Origin: Myxococcales bacterium
GTDB lineage: Bacteria > Myxococcota > Bradymonadia > REDH01
Direction of reading: 5' to 3'
Assembly: GCA_018970625.1 (NCBI GenBank)
Contig: JAGWVZ010000227.1
Location: forward strand, 1 to 6,175
Length of the DNA stretch: 6,175 nucleotides
Below, piece after piece: positions 1 through 6,175 of the stretch. Within the stretch, counting starts at the first letter, position 1, and the number at the start of each line of letters is the position of its first letter. The notes under the pieces were generated by a model. That model was given only the letters and a program-made list of their open reading frames with translations. It did no database searches and had not been told where the DNA came from. The position numbers were made by a program, and so were the translations under genes.

Positions 1-53
1 GAAGGAAAGCTCGAAGGAAAGCTCGAAGGAAAGCTCGAAGGAAAGCTCGAAGG
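1..53 (+). repeat. 12-bp tandem repeat, four perfect copies plus partial
   Basis: The unit GAAGGAAAGCTC occurs four times without a mismatch at 1-12, 13-24, 25-36 and 37-48. A fifth partial copy (GAAGG) follows before the sequence diverges. The unit is a multiple of three and encodes EGKL, so copy-number change would lengthen or shorten the protein without shifting frame. The array starts at the window edge and probably continues upstream, so the total copy number is unknown. Confidence 0.95.
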
Positions 54-195
54 CGCCCGTGAATTCGCTCACCAGACCCTGGCTGCGGTGATTCCGCCCG
101 AGCACCTGAGCGATCTTATGGCTGAGCTCGCGGGCCTTCAGACACCGGAAGAGTTTCAGGCCTTCACCATCGACACGCTGCGACGCCATCGCTAG
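1..195 (+). CDS. C-terminal fragment of an unrecognised protein with EGKL repeats
   Basis: The reading frame is open from the first base of the window to a TAG at 193-195, giving the last 64 residues of a protein whose start lies outside. It begins with four perfect EGKL units (charged, probably helical or coiled), then a short segment containing AVIPPEHLSDLMAEL and TPEEFQAF, and ends in the basic LRRHR. The codons are mostly GC-ending, consistent with real coding. Low-complexity EGK-type repeats near the C-terminus are familiar from Rpn/PD-(D/E)XK-type putative transposase-nuclease proteins, but none of that catalytic domain is in the window, so the family is a guess and no function is assigned. 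It lies 131 bp upstream of arfB on the same strand, too far to assume one operon. Confidence 0.7.
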   Translation, partial: EGKLEGKLEGKLEGKLEGAREFAHQTLAAVIPPEHLSDLMAELAGLQTPEEFQAFTIDTLRRHR

Positions 196-314
196 CCCAC
201 CGGCGTTACAACTGTCAGTCCGTTATCGCCGCATCGTTATCCCGGCGTGACGGTGCATTGACGCGTCGCGAAACAGGCGGCACGGTCCGATTCCACCCAA
301 CGGCTTCCAACACC

Positions 315-320
315 GAGAGG
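315..320 (+). promoter_or_regulatory. Ribosome binding site choosing the arfB start
   Basis: GAGAGG sits six bases before the ATG at 327. This supports the 144-residue product over a longer frame opening with TTG at 258, whose extra 23 residues have no counterpart in ArfB proteins. No convincing -35/-10 pair was found in the spacer 196-326. Confidence 0.6.
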
Positions 321-326
321 CGCCCC

Positions 327-761
327 ATGTCCGATCTGCGCGTCAATGAATGGCTCGTTATTCCGGCCTGGGAGCTGTGGTACACCACCAGCCGTTCTTC
401 GGGCGCCGGCGGACAACACGTGAACACCACCAACTCCAGGGTCACCCTGTACTGGGTGCCCTCGCGCTCGTCGGTCGTCAGCGACTTTCAGAAGGCGCGC
501 ATCGGTCGCCGCCTGGCCAACCGAATCAATCTGGAGGGCGAGCTACAGGTGCACGTCGAGTCCGAGCGTAGTCAGCTTCGGAACCTCGAAGAAGCCCGCG
601 AAAAGCTCGCTGAATGGGTCGCGAAGGCGCTCTATGTCGCACCCGCGCGCATTCCCACAAACACACCCAAATGGGCCAAAAAGGAACGCCTGAATGATAA
701 AAAGGTGCGTGGCGAAGTGAAATCACTGCGAAAATCACCTTCTGGACGCGAAGAGGGATAA
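327..761 (+). CDS. arfB: Alternative ribosome-rescue factor ArfB (peptidyl-tRNA hydrolase, RF-1 domain)
   Basis: ArfB (YaeJ) enters ribosomes stalled at the end of a truncated mRNA and hydrolyses peptidyl-tRNA without a stop codon. It acts in the cytosol as a back-up to trans-translation. The 144 residues match the usual length of about 140. The class-I release factor catalytic motif is intact: SSGAGGQHVN, with GGQ at residues 28-30. The RF-1-type fold continues through about residue 105 (KARIGRRLANRIN, then a long charged helix). The C-terminal tail from about residue 108 (RIPTNTP, then KKERLNDKKVRGEVKSLR) is the basic, flexible segment that in ArfB lies in the empty mRNA channel. It is what separates ArfB from true release factors, which also carry codon-recognition domains absent here. 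The ATG at 327 was chosen for its Shine-Dalgarno and for family length. The stop codon is immediately followed by the ATG of the next gene, implying co-transcription. Nothing looks broken. Confidence 0.93.
   Translation: MSDLRVNEWLVIPAWELWYTTSRSSGAGGQHVNTTNSRVTLYWVPSRSSVVSDFQKARIGRRLANRINLEGELQVHVESERSQLRNLEEAREKLAEWVAKALYVAPARIPTNTPKWAKKERLNDKKVRGEVKSLRKSPSGREEG
751..757 (+). promoter_or_regulatory. Ribosome binding site of the AGPS-like gene
   Basis: AAGAGGG lies within the last codons of arfB, four bases before the ATG at 762. The arfB TAA (759-761) abuts that ATG, so ribosomes finishing arfB could readily re-initiate. This supports translational coupling and fixes the downstream start. 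Confidence 0.6.
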
Positions 762-2366
762 ATGACCGATGCACGTTCCACCAGCTGGTGGGGATGGGGT
801 TGGGCCGACCGCTGGCCCGATGCAGAGACCCGATTCAACCTGGCGGAGCTACTCGAGGGAATGCACGGGCTCCGTGGTCGTCCAGCCGAGCCACCCGACA
901 TGCACGCCCTCGCATTGCCAGCCTGCCGCCTCGACATTCCCACCGCCCTGCAAAGCTGGGTCTCCACGTCACACGAGGTCCGGGTAAGAGCGACATGGGG
1001 CCGCGGCTTCATGGACATTTTGCGCGGCTTTCAGGGTGACTTTTCGGTCGCCCCCGACGCCGTGGCCCGACCCGGCTCGGCTGCCGACGTACGCCAGCTG
1101 CTGACCTGGGCGCAATCCGTCAGCGCCGTCGTTATTCCGCGCGGCGGTGGCACATCGGTGGTGGGCGGGGTCACCATGCCGAAGCGAAGTGATCGCCCCG
1201 TCGTCGTGCTCGATATGACCGGCATGACCGCGGTGACCCACGTCGATCCCGTTTCGCGGCTGGCGCGCATCGAGGCCGGTGCCACCGGACCACAGGTGCA
1301 GGCACAGCTCGCGGCGCACGGGTTCTCGTTGCGCCATTACCCGCAGTCCTGGGAGCATTCCACCGTCGGTGGCTGGGTCGTTACCCGGGCAGGCGGCCAC
1401 TACGCCACCGGGCGCACGCACTTTGAAGACCTGGTCGCCGGGGTGGAGATGGTGTCGCCCGCAGGCGAATATCACACCCGCGTATTGCCCGGCTCGGGTG
1501 CCGGACCCTGCCCTGTCCGCCTGATTGCCGGCTCCGAAGGCACCCTTGGCGTCGTCACGGCGGCCCATGTACGCGTTCAGACAACGCCGGCGTTTCGCAG
1601 CCAGGCCTCTGTTTTCTTTGCCGATTTCGATAACGCCTGCGCCGTGGCACGACAGATCGCACAGCTCGGGCTCTGGCCCACCAATCTGCGCCTGCTCGAC
1701 GCCAACGAGGCCCTGCTCAATCAGGTCGCAGACGGCACCCGGCACGTCCTGCTGCTGGCGTTCGAAGACGATGTACCGACCTCCGACCGACTCGAGCTCG
1801 CGCTGAACATCGCATTGCAGGGCGGTGGTTCGTGTCCAGCGGGACCTCGACATCGTACGCAGGCACCCGGCTCCACCTCGAATGACGCCTCTGTCATCTG
1901 GAAGAATGCCTTCTTTGACGGCCCCTATCTGCAGTCGCTGTTGATCTCGTTCGGGCTGGTCGCTGACACCTTCGAGACCGCCTGCACCTGGCACACGTTC
2001 CCGGCGCTGCACGCTGCGCTGAAATCCGCCACGCAATCGATCTTTGACGCCGCCGGCGGTGGCAATCTGTCGTGTCGGTTCACCCACGTCTATCCGGACG
2101 GACCAGCCCCCTACTACACCTTCCTGTGCCAGAGCGAACCTGCAACGCAGGAATCGGTGTGGCGCAGCATCAAGACGGCCGTCAGCGATGTGCTGTCAGC
2201 TCACGGGGCCACCATCACGCATCATCACGCTGTCGGTCGTCTGCACCGTCCATGGTACGACACCGAGAGGCCCGCGCTGCTTGGCCCGGGGTGGAATGCC
2301 ATGCGGAGCGTCTTCGACCCCGCCGGCATCCTCAACCCCGGCGTGCTCACCGACCGCAACGGATAA
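762..2366 (+). CDS. FAD-binding oxidase of the alkyldihydroxyacetonephosphate synthase (AGPS) family
   Basis: The 534-residue protein has the layout of bacterial AGPS-like flavoproteins. The N-terminal SWWGWGWADRW recalls the WNGWGY motif of AGPS. A PCMH-type FAD-binding domain spans about 99-275, with IPRGGGTSVVGG (125-136) for the FAD pyrophosphate, HYPQSWEHSTVGGWV (192-206) and GSEGTLGVVTAAHV (257-270). A FAD-oxidase C-terminal domain spans about 276-530, with the HHH triplet at 487-489 and DPAGILNPGVL near the end. AGPS swaps the acyl chain of acyl-DHAP for a fatty alcohol to make the ether bond of ether lipids, which myxobacteria produce. Aligned by eye to human AGPS recalled from memory, T309, R419, Y578 and H615-617 correspond to T201, R310, Y451 and H487-489. 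Active-site R515 corresponds to Q391, so the exact substrate is doubtful. A different FAD-linked oxidase (2-hydroxyacid type) is the alternative. It is probably co-transcribed with arfB. Confidence 0.85.
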   Translation: MTDARSTSWWGWGWADRWPDAETRFNLAELLEGMHGLRGRPAEPPDMHALALPACRLDIPTALQSWVSTSHEVRVRATWGRGFMDILRGFQGDFSVAPDAVARPGSAADVRQLLTWAQSVSAVVIPRGGGTSVVGGVTMPKRSDRPVVVLDMTGMTAVTHVDPVSRLARIEAGATGPQVQAQLAAHGFSLRHYPQSWEHSTVGGWVVTRAGGHYATGRTHFEDLVAGVEMVSPAGEYHTRVLPGSGAGPCPVRLIAGSEGTLGVVTAAHVRVQTTPAFRSQASVFFADFDNACAVARQIAQLGLWPTNLRLLDANEALLNQVADGTRHVLLLAFEDDVPTSDRLELALNIALQGGGSCPAGPRHRTQAPGSTSNDASVIWKNAFFDGPYLQSLLISFGLVADTFETACTWHTFPALHAALKSATQSIFDAAGGGNLSCRFTHVYPDGPAPYYTFLCQSEPATQESVWRSIKTAVSDVLSAHGATITHHHAVGRLHRPWYDTERPALLGPGWNAMRSVFDPAGILNPGVLTDRNG

Positions 2367-2384
2367 CGTGCCATTCAGCATACT

Positions 2385-2428
2385 CGTGTGTTGCGCCGTG
2401 CCGACACACACCACACACACACGTTTTT
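2385..2428 (+). terminator. Possible intrinsic terminator of the arfB/AGPS-like unit
   Basis: In the 94-bp convergent gap, CGTGTGT (2385-2391) can pair with ACACACG (2417-2423), directly followed by TTTTT (2424-2428). The stem is only 7 bp and the loop about 25 bases, and alternative pairings exist with the nearer ACACAC. It is therefore weaker than a typical terminator. The position, 18 bases after the AGPS-like stop and between converging genes, fits. No T-tract of comparable quality is seen for the protease on the minus strand. Confidence 0.4.
2404..2422. repeat. Short CA-rich simple repeat
   Basis: A run of alternating A and C, interrupted once by CC, occupies 19 bases in the intergenic gap. 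It forms the right arm of the possible terminator hairpin. It is non-coding on both strands in this gap. Confidence 0.8.
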
Positions 2429-2460
2429 CGCGGCGTTCAAACCACACGCCTGCTCTCAAC

Positions 2461-5400
2461 TCAGCATGCGCGCGCTGGCCGGCGGCGGCGAGCCAGAACC
2501 GCGAGCAGCGGTAGCGCAGTCAGCCAGAACGCGGCCGACGATGACGAGGTCGTCGAGCAACCTGCGCCGTCACCACCGCCCTGCGTCGTCTCACTGACAT
2601 CGGGCGCCAGCGTCGTGTCGGGCGCAGCGGCATCCACCCCCGACGACGCGTCGGACGCGGTGCCTGCGCCTGCGTCGGTGACTACCCCGGCGTCGGGTTC
2701 CGATGCGGCATCCACGCCGACATCTTCGGTGGTCGCTCCAGACGGGGTCTCATCGCACGCATCACCAACCCCGTCGGCGTCGCTATCCAGCTGGTCGCCG
2801 TTGGGAGCGTCGGGGCAGTTGTCCACGGGAGACAGCGCCCAGGCCGGCACCACCTCGCGGGCGCGGGTGACAGGGTTCTGCCATTCCAGGCGCAGACCAG
2901 ACCCGCCCGTACGCTCAAACATGCGGATCTCAAGGGGATAAACGCCCGGCTCAACGGCACGCGTCGCATCGATACTCGTAAATGCGTGCATGCCATCGTG
3001 GTCGATCATCGCGCGCCCGTCCAGCCACAGTTTGCTGCCATCGTCGCTCGTCAGATACAGGCGCAGGTTGCCCGACACGGGCATGCGAATCCAGCCATCG
3101 ACCGCCACCACGACACCGTCCACCGCCCCGTTCGGGTTGGCGAACGCCGGGCCTTCTCCGTCATCGCTGTCAATCACGTCCACCGTCCAGCGCATGTCGG
3201 GTTCACCCAGCGCCTCGCGCTCGGGCACGATCAGCTCAAAGCGTCCCGTCCAGCCCGACACCTGCAACGGCACCGAGGGTCCGTCGGGCCAGCCATCGCC
3301 GTCGCGGTCCACGCACGCGTCACCTTCCCCGTCGCCATCCGTATCGGTCTGCGCGCCGTCGGCCACCTCGGGGCACACATCGCAGCTGTCGCCGAAACCG
3401 TCGCCATCTGTATCCAGCTGCGCGGGATCCGCCACGGAAGCGCACACATCGCACGCGTCCCCGGCACCGTCACCGTCCGTGTCCAGCTGCGCGGGGTCAG
3501 CGTCACGCGGACAAATATCGCACGCGTCGCCCACCCCGTCCTGATCCAGATCGGCGCGATCCGGGTTGGCCACATCGGGGCAGTTGTCACGTACCACCAC
3601 CGCTGATTGCCAGTACGTGCCGCCATCATGCGTAATTTGCCACGAACCAGACACAATCGAGCCCTCGGGAAGCGCTGCTGCTTCAACGCCAACGCCCGGA
3701 GCCCCGGTCTCTGCTGTTCCACTGCTCGCCGTCAATGTGACCCACGACGGCACCTCTCCCTCGACAGCCCACGTCGCAGCGCTCCCCGCGGGCACGTAGA
3801 GCGGAAGTGGCTGTTGCACCAGCCCCCCACCCTCTTCGAAGAACACGATGTGCCGGCCCGACTCGATGGTCTCGCGCGATGCCGGCACCTGCGCGATGAT
3901 CGGGTGCGACGAGACCACAAAAAACTCCTGAGATACCCCGTCGTACAGGGTTCCAGTGCGCTCAATCACCACCTCGTAGATGCCATCCACGACCGACTCG
4001 CCCGGAATCACCACCCGCTCCACCGTATCGACGTTGTTGGCCGACGTTCGGGTCGCTGCCGCCGTTCGGTCGTCTGCGTCGAACGACCACGGGTGCCAGA
4101 TGCCGCGTGCAGGGTCGCGCACGCGGACATTCAGGTTGTTGGCCACCGCAGGCACCGCCGAGTTCTCCCACGACGGCACCGCAACAGACGGTGGGTCCAC
4201 CCACGCCAGCGTCACCACGATGGGTTCGCCCGGCACGCCCTGCACCGAAAATTCGAACGGGTTAGGCCGCACCCGGTCCAACCCCCGGTACACATGCTGC
4301 GTATCGTCCGCCAGCTCGGCGGCCAGCAGCTCCGCGGCGTCGCGCACCTGAATCAGACCATGACCGTAGGCCGGCGTCGGCCGCCCATCGGGTTCGGGCG
4401 ACAGCGCGGTCTGCACCAGCAGCGCACGCAGCAGCGCAGACGGCATGGTGGCGCCGTTGCGTGCCGCGGCGTACTGCTCCACCAGCAGCGCGGCGGCGCC
4501 GCTGGCGCCAGGCGACGCCATGCTGGTGCCCGACAGGGCGGTGTACCCTTCCAGACTGCCAGCCTGCGAGCTGTACACCTCCTGACCACGCGCCACCACG
4601 TCCGGCTTTACCCGGCCATCATCCGTCGGACCCCGACTCGACATGCCCATCAGGCGCAGCGACTCACGACCGGCCACCGGATCAAACCCGGCGATGCCGC
4701 CCACGATGAGCGCGTTCTTGGCGTTCGACGCACCGATCAGGCAGTCAATGCCGTTCCCGCAGTCAATCGGACGGTCCTCGGGCGCATTGTCAGGTCCCTG
4801 ACCGCCTTCATTGCCGGCGGCGATGATCCAGATGTGGTCCTGACCGTAGATGGCCTCGTCCACCGCCTGCGAATCCACCGTGTAGCGACCAAAGTCTTCG
4901 CCACCGGCCCACGTCCATCGTCCAGTCCACGTCCAGCCGGCCTGCCCACCGTACGAGTGGTTCGACAGGTCAGCCATCTGTGCGATGAACAGCGTGTCCT
5001 GAACATTCCGGCCGCAGAAGCTGATACTCACCAGCAGCTCCGAGCCCCACGCGATGCCGCGTCCAGCCAGGTCGCCCGCGCCTGACGACATCATGGTACC
5101 TGCCACATGCGTCGCATGGGTGTCATTCGGACCGCAGCGACCCTCTATTACCACGCTCGGAAGGTTAAAAACCCGTCCAGCAAGCGAACGATGCCGGTCA
5201 TCTACCGTTCCACCATCGACAATACCAATCACAACCCCTTCGCCGGTCAGGCCCAGACCCGTCTGTCCTTCGGGGTAAAGCGCGTCGGCCCCCATCCAGC
5301 TGGCGCTCACCGCGTTCAGGTTCTGCAGCTCGCGCACGACGTCGGCCGCGCGCACCCAGCCCGAGCTCAGCGCCACGCGCCATGCATCCACGTCGCCCTG

Positions 5401-6030
5401 CACCACCCACTCGTGCGTCGGAAGGTCAGCCGAGCCCGACACGACCGCCAGGCCAAAACCTTCGAGCCAGGCCTGAAGCTGTGCACCTTCGATGTCCGAC
5501 GGTACAACCAGCCACATGCGGCCCGTCACCCGCTGGCCCTGTGCCTGTTCCAGTCGCTGTTGCAGGGCGGCGGTCACACCCATGTCGGGTGCCAGATTCG
5601 TCGCGCCCGGCACCGAAAGCGGCGTCGATTCGGGCAGCGACAGCATCACATCGGTACCCAGCACACCCAGCGCCACCGCACCTTCTGCCAACCCTGCACC
5701 CGGCCGTTCGTACCCCTCGGTATCCCACCACATCCGAGGCACGCGCCAGAACTGACGCGGCTCGGCGAGCGGTTCCACCTGTGCGGGCAACGGCGACGCA
5801 GGACCCGGACTGACCAGCGGGGAGCCCGGTGTCCTGTCTGCGACCCGGTCCGGTTGCCGCTGCACCAGCGGTGCCGACACCGTCGTCAGGTCAGCCGACG
5901 ACGAATCCACGGCGACATCCTGTTCCGCGCACGCGGCCACAAGCGCACCAACCATCAACAACAGATGAACAGCAGACGGGCGATAGACGATCACAGCAGG
6001 ACCGGTGTGCGGGTCAGGAGCCGGGACCAT
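2461..6030 (-). CDS. Secreted Kp43-like subtilase (S8) with TSP3 repeats, PA14 domain and MYXO-CTERM-like tail
   Basis: This 1189-residue protein is a calcium-dependent-type extracellular serine protease. Residues 1-34 form a signal with the lipobox VAAC (Cys34). About 150-245 looks like a propeptide. The S8 catalytic domain spans about 255-575. It has Asp272 in GIVDGG, His305 in HATHVAGT, oxyanion Asn407 in IIAAGNEG and Ser503 in SGTSMASP, so the triad is complete. Residues about 580-710 form a beta-sandwich domain like that after the catalytic domain of Kp43 proteases ([32 protein letters not shown]). Four 23-residue TSP3 repeats follow (815-906), then a PA14-like domain (about 920-1052, with [10 protein letters not shown]), a fifth TSP3 repeat (1070-1092), a D/A-rich linker and a Cys-helix-Arg tail (1151-1189). 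The ATG at 6030 lacks a clear ribosome site. GTG at 5994 (residue 13) would give a neater 22-residue lipoprotein signal. The substrate is unknown; prey, biopolymer or surface-protein digestion are guesses. Confidence 0.92.
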   Translation of the reverse strand: MVPAPDPHTGPAVIVYRPSAVHLLLMVGALVAACAEQDVAVDSSSADLTTVSAPLVQRQPDRVADRTPGSPLVSPGPASPLPAQVEPLAEPRQFWRVPRMWWDTEGYERPGAGLAEGAVALGVLGTDVMLSLPESTPLSVPGATNLAPDMGVTAALQQRLEQAQGQRVTGRMWLVVPSDIEGAQLQAWLEGFGLAVVSGSADLPTHEWVVQGDVDAWRVALSSGWVRAADVVRELQNLNAVSASWMGADALYPEGQTGLGLTGEGVVIGIVDGGTVDDRHRSLAGRVFNLPSVVIEGRCGPNDTHATHVAGTMMSSGAGDLAGRGIAWGSELLVSISFCGRNVQDTLFIAQMADLSNHSYGGQAGWTWTGRWTWAGGEDFGRYTVDSQAVDEAIYGQDHIWIIAAGNEGGQGPDNAPEDRPIDCGNGIDCLIGASNAKNALIVGGIAGFDPVAGRESLRLMGMSSRGPTDDGRVKPDVVARGQEVYSSQAGSLEGYTALSGTSMASPGASGAAALLVEQYAAARNGATMPSALLRALLVQTALSPEPDGRPTPAYGHGLIQVRDAAELLAAELADDTQHVYRGLDRVRPNPFEFSVQGVPGEPIVVTLAWVDPPSVAVPSWENSAVPAVANNLNVRVRDPARGIWHPWSFDADDRTAAATRTSANNVDTVERVVIPGESVVDGIYEVVIERTGTLYDGVSQEFFVVSSHPIIAQVPASRETIESGRHIVFFEEGGGLVQQPLPLYVPAGSAATWAVEGEVPSWVTLTASSGTAETGAPGVGVEAAALPEGSIVSGSWQITHDGGTYWQSAVVVRDNCPDVANPDRADLDQDGVGDACDICPRDADPAQLDTDGDGAGDACDVCASVADPAQLDTDGDGFGDSCDVCPEVADGAQTDTDGDGEGDACVDRDGDGWPDGPSVPLQVSGWTGRFELIVPEREALGEPDMRWTVDVIDSDDGEGPAFANPNGAVDGVVVAVDGWIRMPVSGNLRLYLTSDDGSKLWLDGRAMIDHDGMHAFTSIDATRAVEPGVYPLEIRMFERTGGSGLRLEWQNPVTRAREVVPAWALSPVDNCPDAPNGDQLDSDADGVGDACDETPSGATTEDVGVDAASEPDAGVVTDAGAGTASDASSGVDAAAPDTTLAPDVSETTQGGGDGAGCSTTSSSSAAFWLTALPLLAVLARRRRPARAC
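2464..2580 (-). other. MYXO-CTERM-like C-terminal sorting signal
   Basis: The last 39 residues have the three-part pattern of a C-terminal protein-sorting domain: a Gly-rich stretch with Cys1158 (GGGDGAGCS), a hydrophobic helix ([15 protein letters not shown], 1166-1180), then RRRR (1181-1184). This matches the general plan of MYXO-CTERM, whose cysteine is thought to become the new lipid-linked terminus after cleavage by a rhombosortase/CPBP-type processing enzyme. The exact motif differs from the common GCGC version, so a related class such as Synerg-CTERM is possible. Confidence 0.7.
2755..2823 (-). repeat. Fifth, isolated TSP3 repeat after the PA14 domain
   Basis: Residues 1070-1092 (starting [13 protein letters not shown], ending DGVGDAC) match the first of the four upstream repeats in spacing, including the DNCPD opening. 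This suggests the PA14 domain was inserted into an existing five-repeat array or that the array was extended after fusion. From residue 1093 the chain becomes an Asp/Ala/Gly/Thr-rich linker to the anchor. Confidence 0.85.
2875..3270 (-). other. PA14-like domain within the protease
   Basis: Residues about 921-1052 resemble a PA14 beta-barrel, a module usually involved in carbohydrate or surface binding. The hallmark is [18 protein letters not shown] (989-1006), followed by a hydrophobic strand [13 protein letters not shown] (1030-1042) and LRLEW (1046-1050). It sits between TSP3 repeats four and five rather than after the whole array. The ligand cannot be read from the sequence. Confidence 0.75.
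3313..3588 (-). repeat. Four tandem thrombospondin type 3 repeats within the protease
   Basis: Residues 815-837, 838-860, 861-883 and 884-906 are 23-residue (69-bp) units of the form D-x-C-(P/A)-x(7)-L/T-D-x-D-G-x-G-D-x-C. The DxDGDGxGD loops bind calcium in TSP3 proteins, and the cysteines are spaced for disulfides between neighbouring repeats. Such arrays usually form a stiff calcium-loaded stalk. A short acidic [10 protein letters not shown] segment follows the fourth unit. Confidence 0.9.
4900..4935 (-). repeat. In-frame 18-bp duplication encoding [12 protein letters not shown]
   Basis: Within the protease catalytic domain, residues 366-371 (WTWTGR) and 372-377 (WTWAGG) are two near-identical six-residue units. 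The DNA shows the same thing: CCACGTCCA at 4909-4917 and again at 4927-4935, exactly 18 bases apart. The units lie in a loop after NHSYGG and before the conserved [12 protein letters not shown] segment, so the tryptophan patch looks like a surface insertion. Confidence 0.7.
5929..6030 (-). other. Lipoprotein-type signal sequence of the protease
   Basis: A hydrophobic stretch ([14 protein letters not shown], residues 21-34) follows Arg17 and ends at a lipobox-like V-A-A-C. It is followed by AEQD and then a Ser/Pro-rich segment. This predicts lipidation of Cys34 by the Lgt/LspA pathway and export to the envelope. The 17 residues before the hydrophobic core are long and Pro-rich for an n-region, which is one reason to consider the internal GTG start at 5994. 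Confidence 0.65.
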
Positions 6031-6175
6031 AATGTGTTTGCGCGGCGGGGTCTATGTGCAGGGTGACCGCAAAATGGCTGATTTCGCCTTTTGCGGTTCT
6101 TGCACGTACGCGGGTGACCACCGCAGACCGGCTGACCCACACCTCGAACACGCCACATGGACCGGTCGCACCGAT
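6014..6175 (-). CDS. Probable C-terminal end of an upstream minus-strand gene (unrecognised)
   Basis: Reading leftward from the window edge, one minus-strand frame stays open for 53 residues to a TGA at 6014-6016, overlapping the protease ATG by 17 bases. The residues look like ordinary folded protein (for example [19 protein letters not shown] and [12 protein letters not shown]), and about two-thirds of codons start with a purine. I do not recognise a family. Against it: several codons rare in GC-rich genomes (AGA, ATA, GTA), and a competing + strand frame from an ATG at 6032, open to the window end and preceded by AGGAG at 6016-6020. If the minus gene is real, it and the protease may share a transcript. 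Confidence 0.4.
   Translation of the reverse strand: MGATGPCGVFEVWVSRSAVVTRVRARTAKGEISHFAVTLHIDPAAQTHYGPGS
6066..6097. other. Imperfect inverted repeat upstream of the protease
   Basis: ACCGCAAAATGGC (6066-6078) pairs with GCCTTTTGCGGT (6086-6097) in a 12-bp stem with one unpaired T and a 7-base loop. It lies 36 bases upstream of the protease ATG. Neither strand shows a proper T-run after it, so it is not a clear terminator. It could be a protein-binding site, an mRNA leader hairpin for the protease, or chance within a coding region. Confidence 0.55.

Noticed and set aside
258..293. Possible promoter with TTGACG at 258-263 ahead of arfB
   Set aside because: No TATAAT-like hexamer lies 16-19 bases downstream, so only half of a promoter is visible.
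258..326. TTG-initiated N-terminal extension of ArfB
   Set aside because: The extra 23 residues have no family counterpart, and the ATG at 327 has a good ribosome site and gives the normal length.
969..2087. 372-codon open frame on the minus strand inside the AGPS-like gene
   Set aside because: It is antisense to a well-supported flavoprotein; its composition (Gly/Arg/Gln-rich, no motif) suggests a shadow frame.
2072..2941. 289-codon + strand frame running across the convergent gap
   Set aside because: It overlaps the AGPS-like 3' end in another frame and the protease 3' end antisense. The Ser/Thr/Ala-rich part is the complement of the protease's Asp/Ala linker.
3313..3588. 69-bp periodic repeats considered as a CRISPR-like array
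   Set aside because: The periodicity is explained by coding TSP3 units with protein-level conservation; there are no identical repeats separated by unique spacers.
3607..5085. 492-codon open frame on the + strand opposite the protease
   Set aside because: It lies entirely antisense to a protease with an intact catalytic triad and recognisable domains. Its translation is Arg/His-rich low-complexity sequence, typical of the complement of a GC-rich gene.
5107..6066. 319-codon open frame on the + strand opposite the protease N-terminus
   Set aside because: Same reason: Arg/His-rich antisense shadow of the signal, propeptide and early catalytic region, with no recognisable domain.

Overview
This GC-rich window most resembles a myxobacterium or a close relative (Myxococcota/deltaproteobacterial type). 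The main reason is the largest gene. It encodes a secreted subtilase with calcium-binding thrombospondin type 3 repeats, an Asp/Ala-rich linker and a C-terminal Cys + hydrophobic helix + Arg-cluster tail resembling the MYXO-CTERM sorting signal. The taxonomic call is an inference from protein style, not from a marker gene.

Layout. Positions 1-195 (+) hold the 3' end of a gene whose visible part opens with four perfect copies of a 12-bp in-frame repeat; its function is unknown. A 131-bp spacer with no promoter I can defend leads to a tight two-gene unit on the + strand. The first gene is arfB (327-761), the stop-codon-independent peptidyl-tRNA hydrolase that rescues stalled ribosomes. The second is an FAD-dependent oxidase-like protein of the alkyldihydroxyacetonephosphate synthase (AGPS) family (762-2366), whose ATG directly follows the arfB stop. 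A 94-bp convergent gap (2367-2460) contains a CA-rich tract and a hairpin followed by TTTTT, a possible terminator. From 2461 to 6030 the minus strand encodes a 1189-residue Kp43-like S8 protease. Its order is lipoprotein-type signal, propeptide-like region, catalytic domain, beta-sandwich domain, four TSP3 repeats, PA14 domain, a fifth TSP3 repeat, Asp/Ala linker and C-terminal anchor. Positions 6014-6175 contain the likely 3' end of another minus-strand gene reaching into the protease start, though a + strand reading frame competes with it.

How the genes relate. arfB and the AGPS-like gene are probably co-transcribed, but nothing in their functions clearly links them; this looks like simple compact packing. 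The protease is a separate envelope or extracellular function. I see no defence system, CRISPR array, tRNA, rRNA, insertion sequence or integrase. The points most worth checking are the loss of an otherwise conserved active-site arginine in the AGPS-like enzyme and the apparent double anchoring (N-terminal lipobox plus C-terminal MYXO-CTERM-like tail) of the protease.
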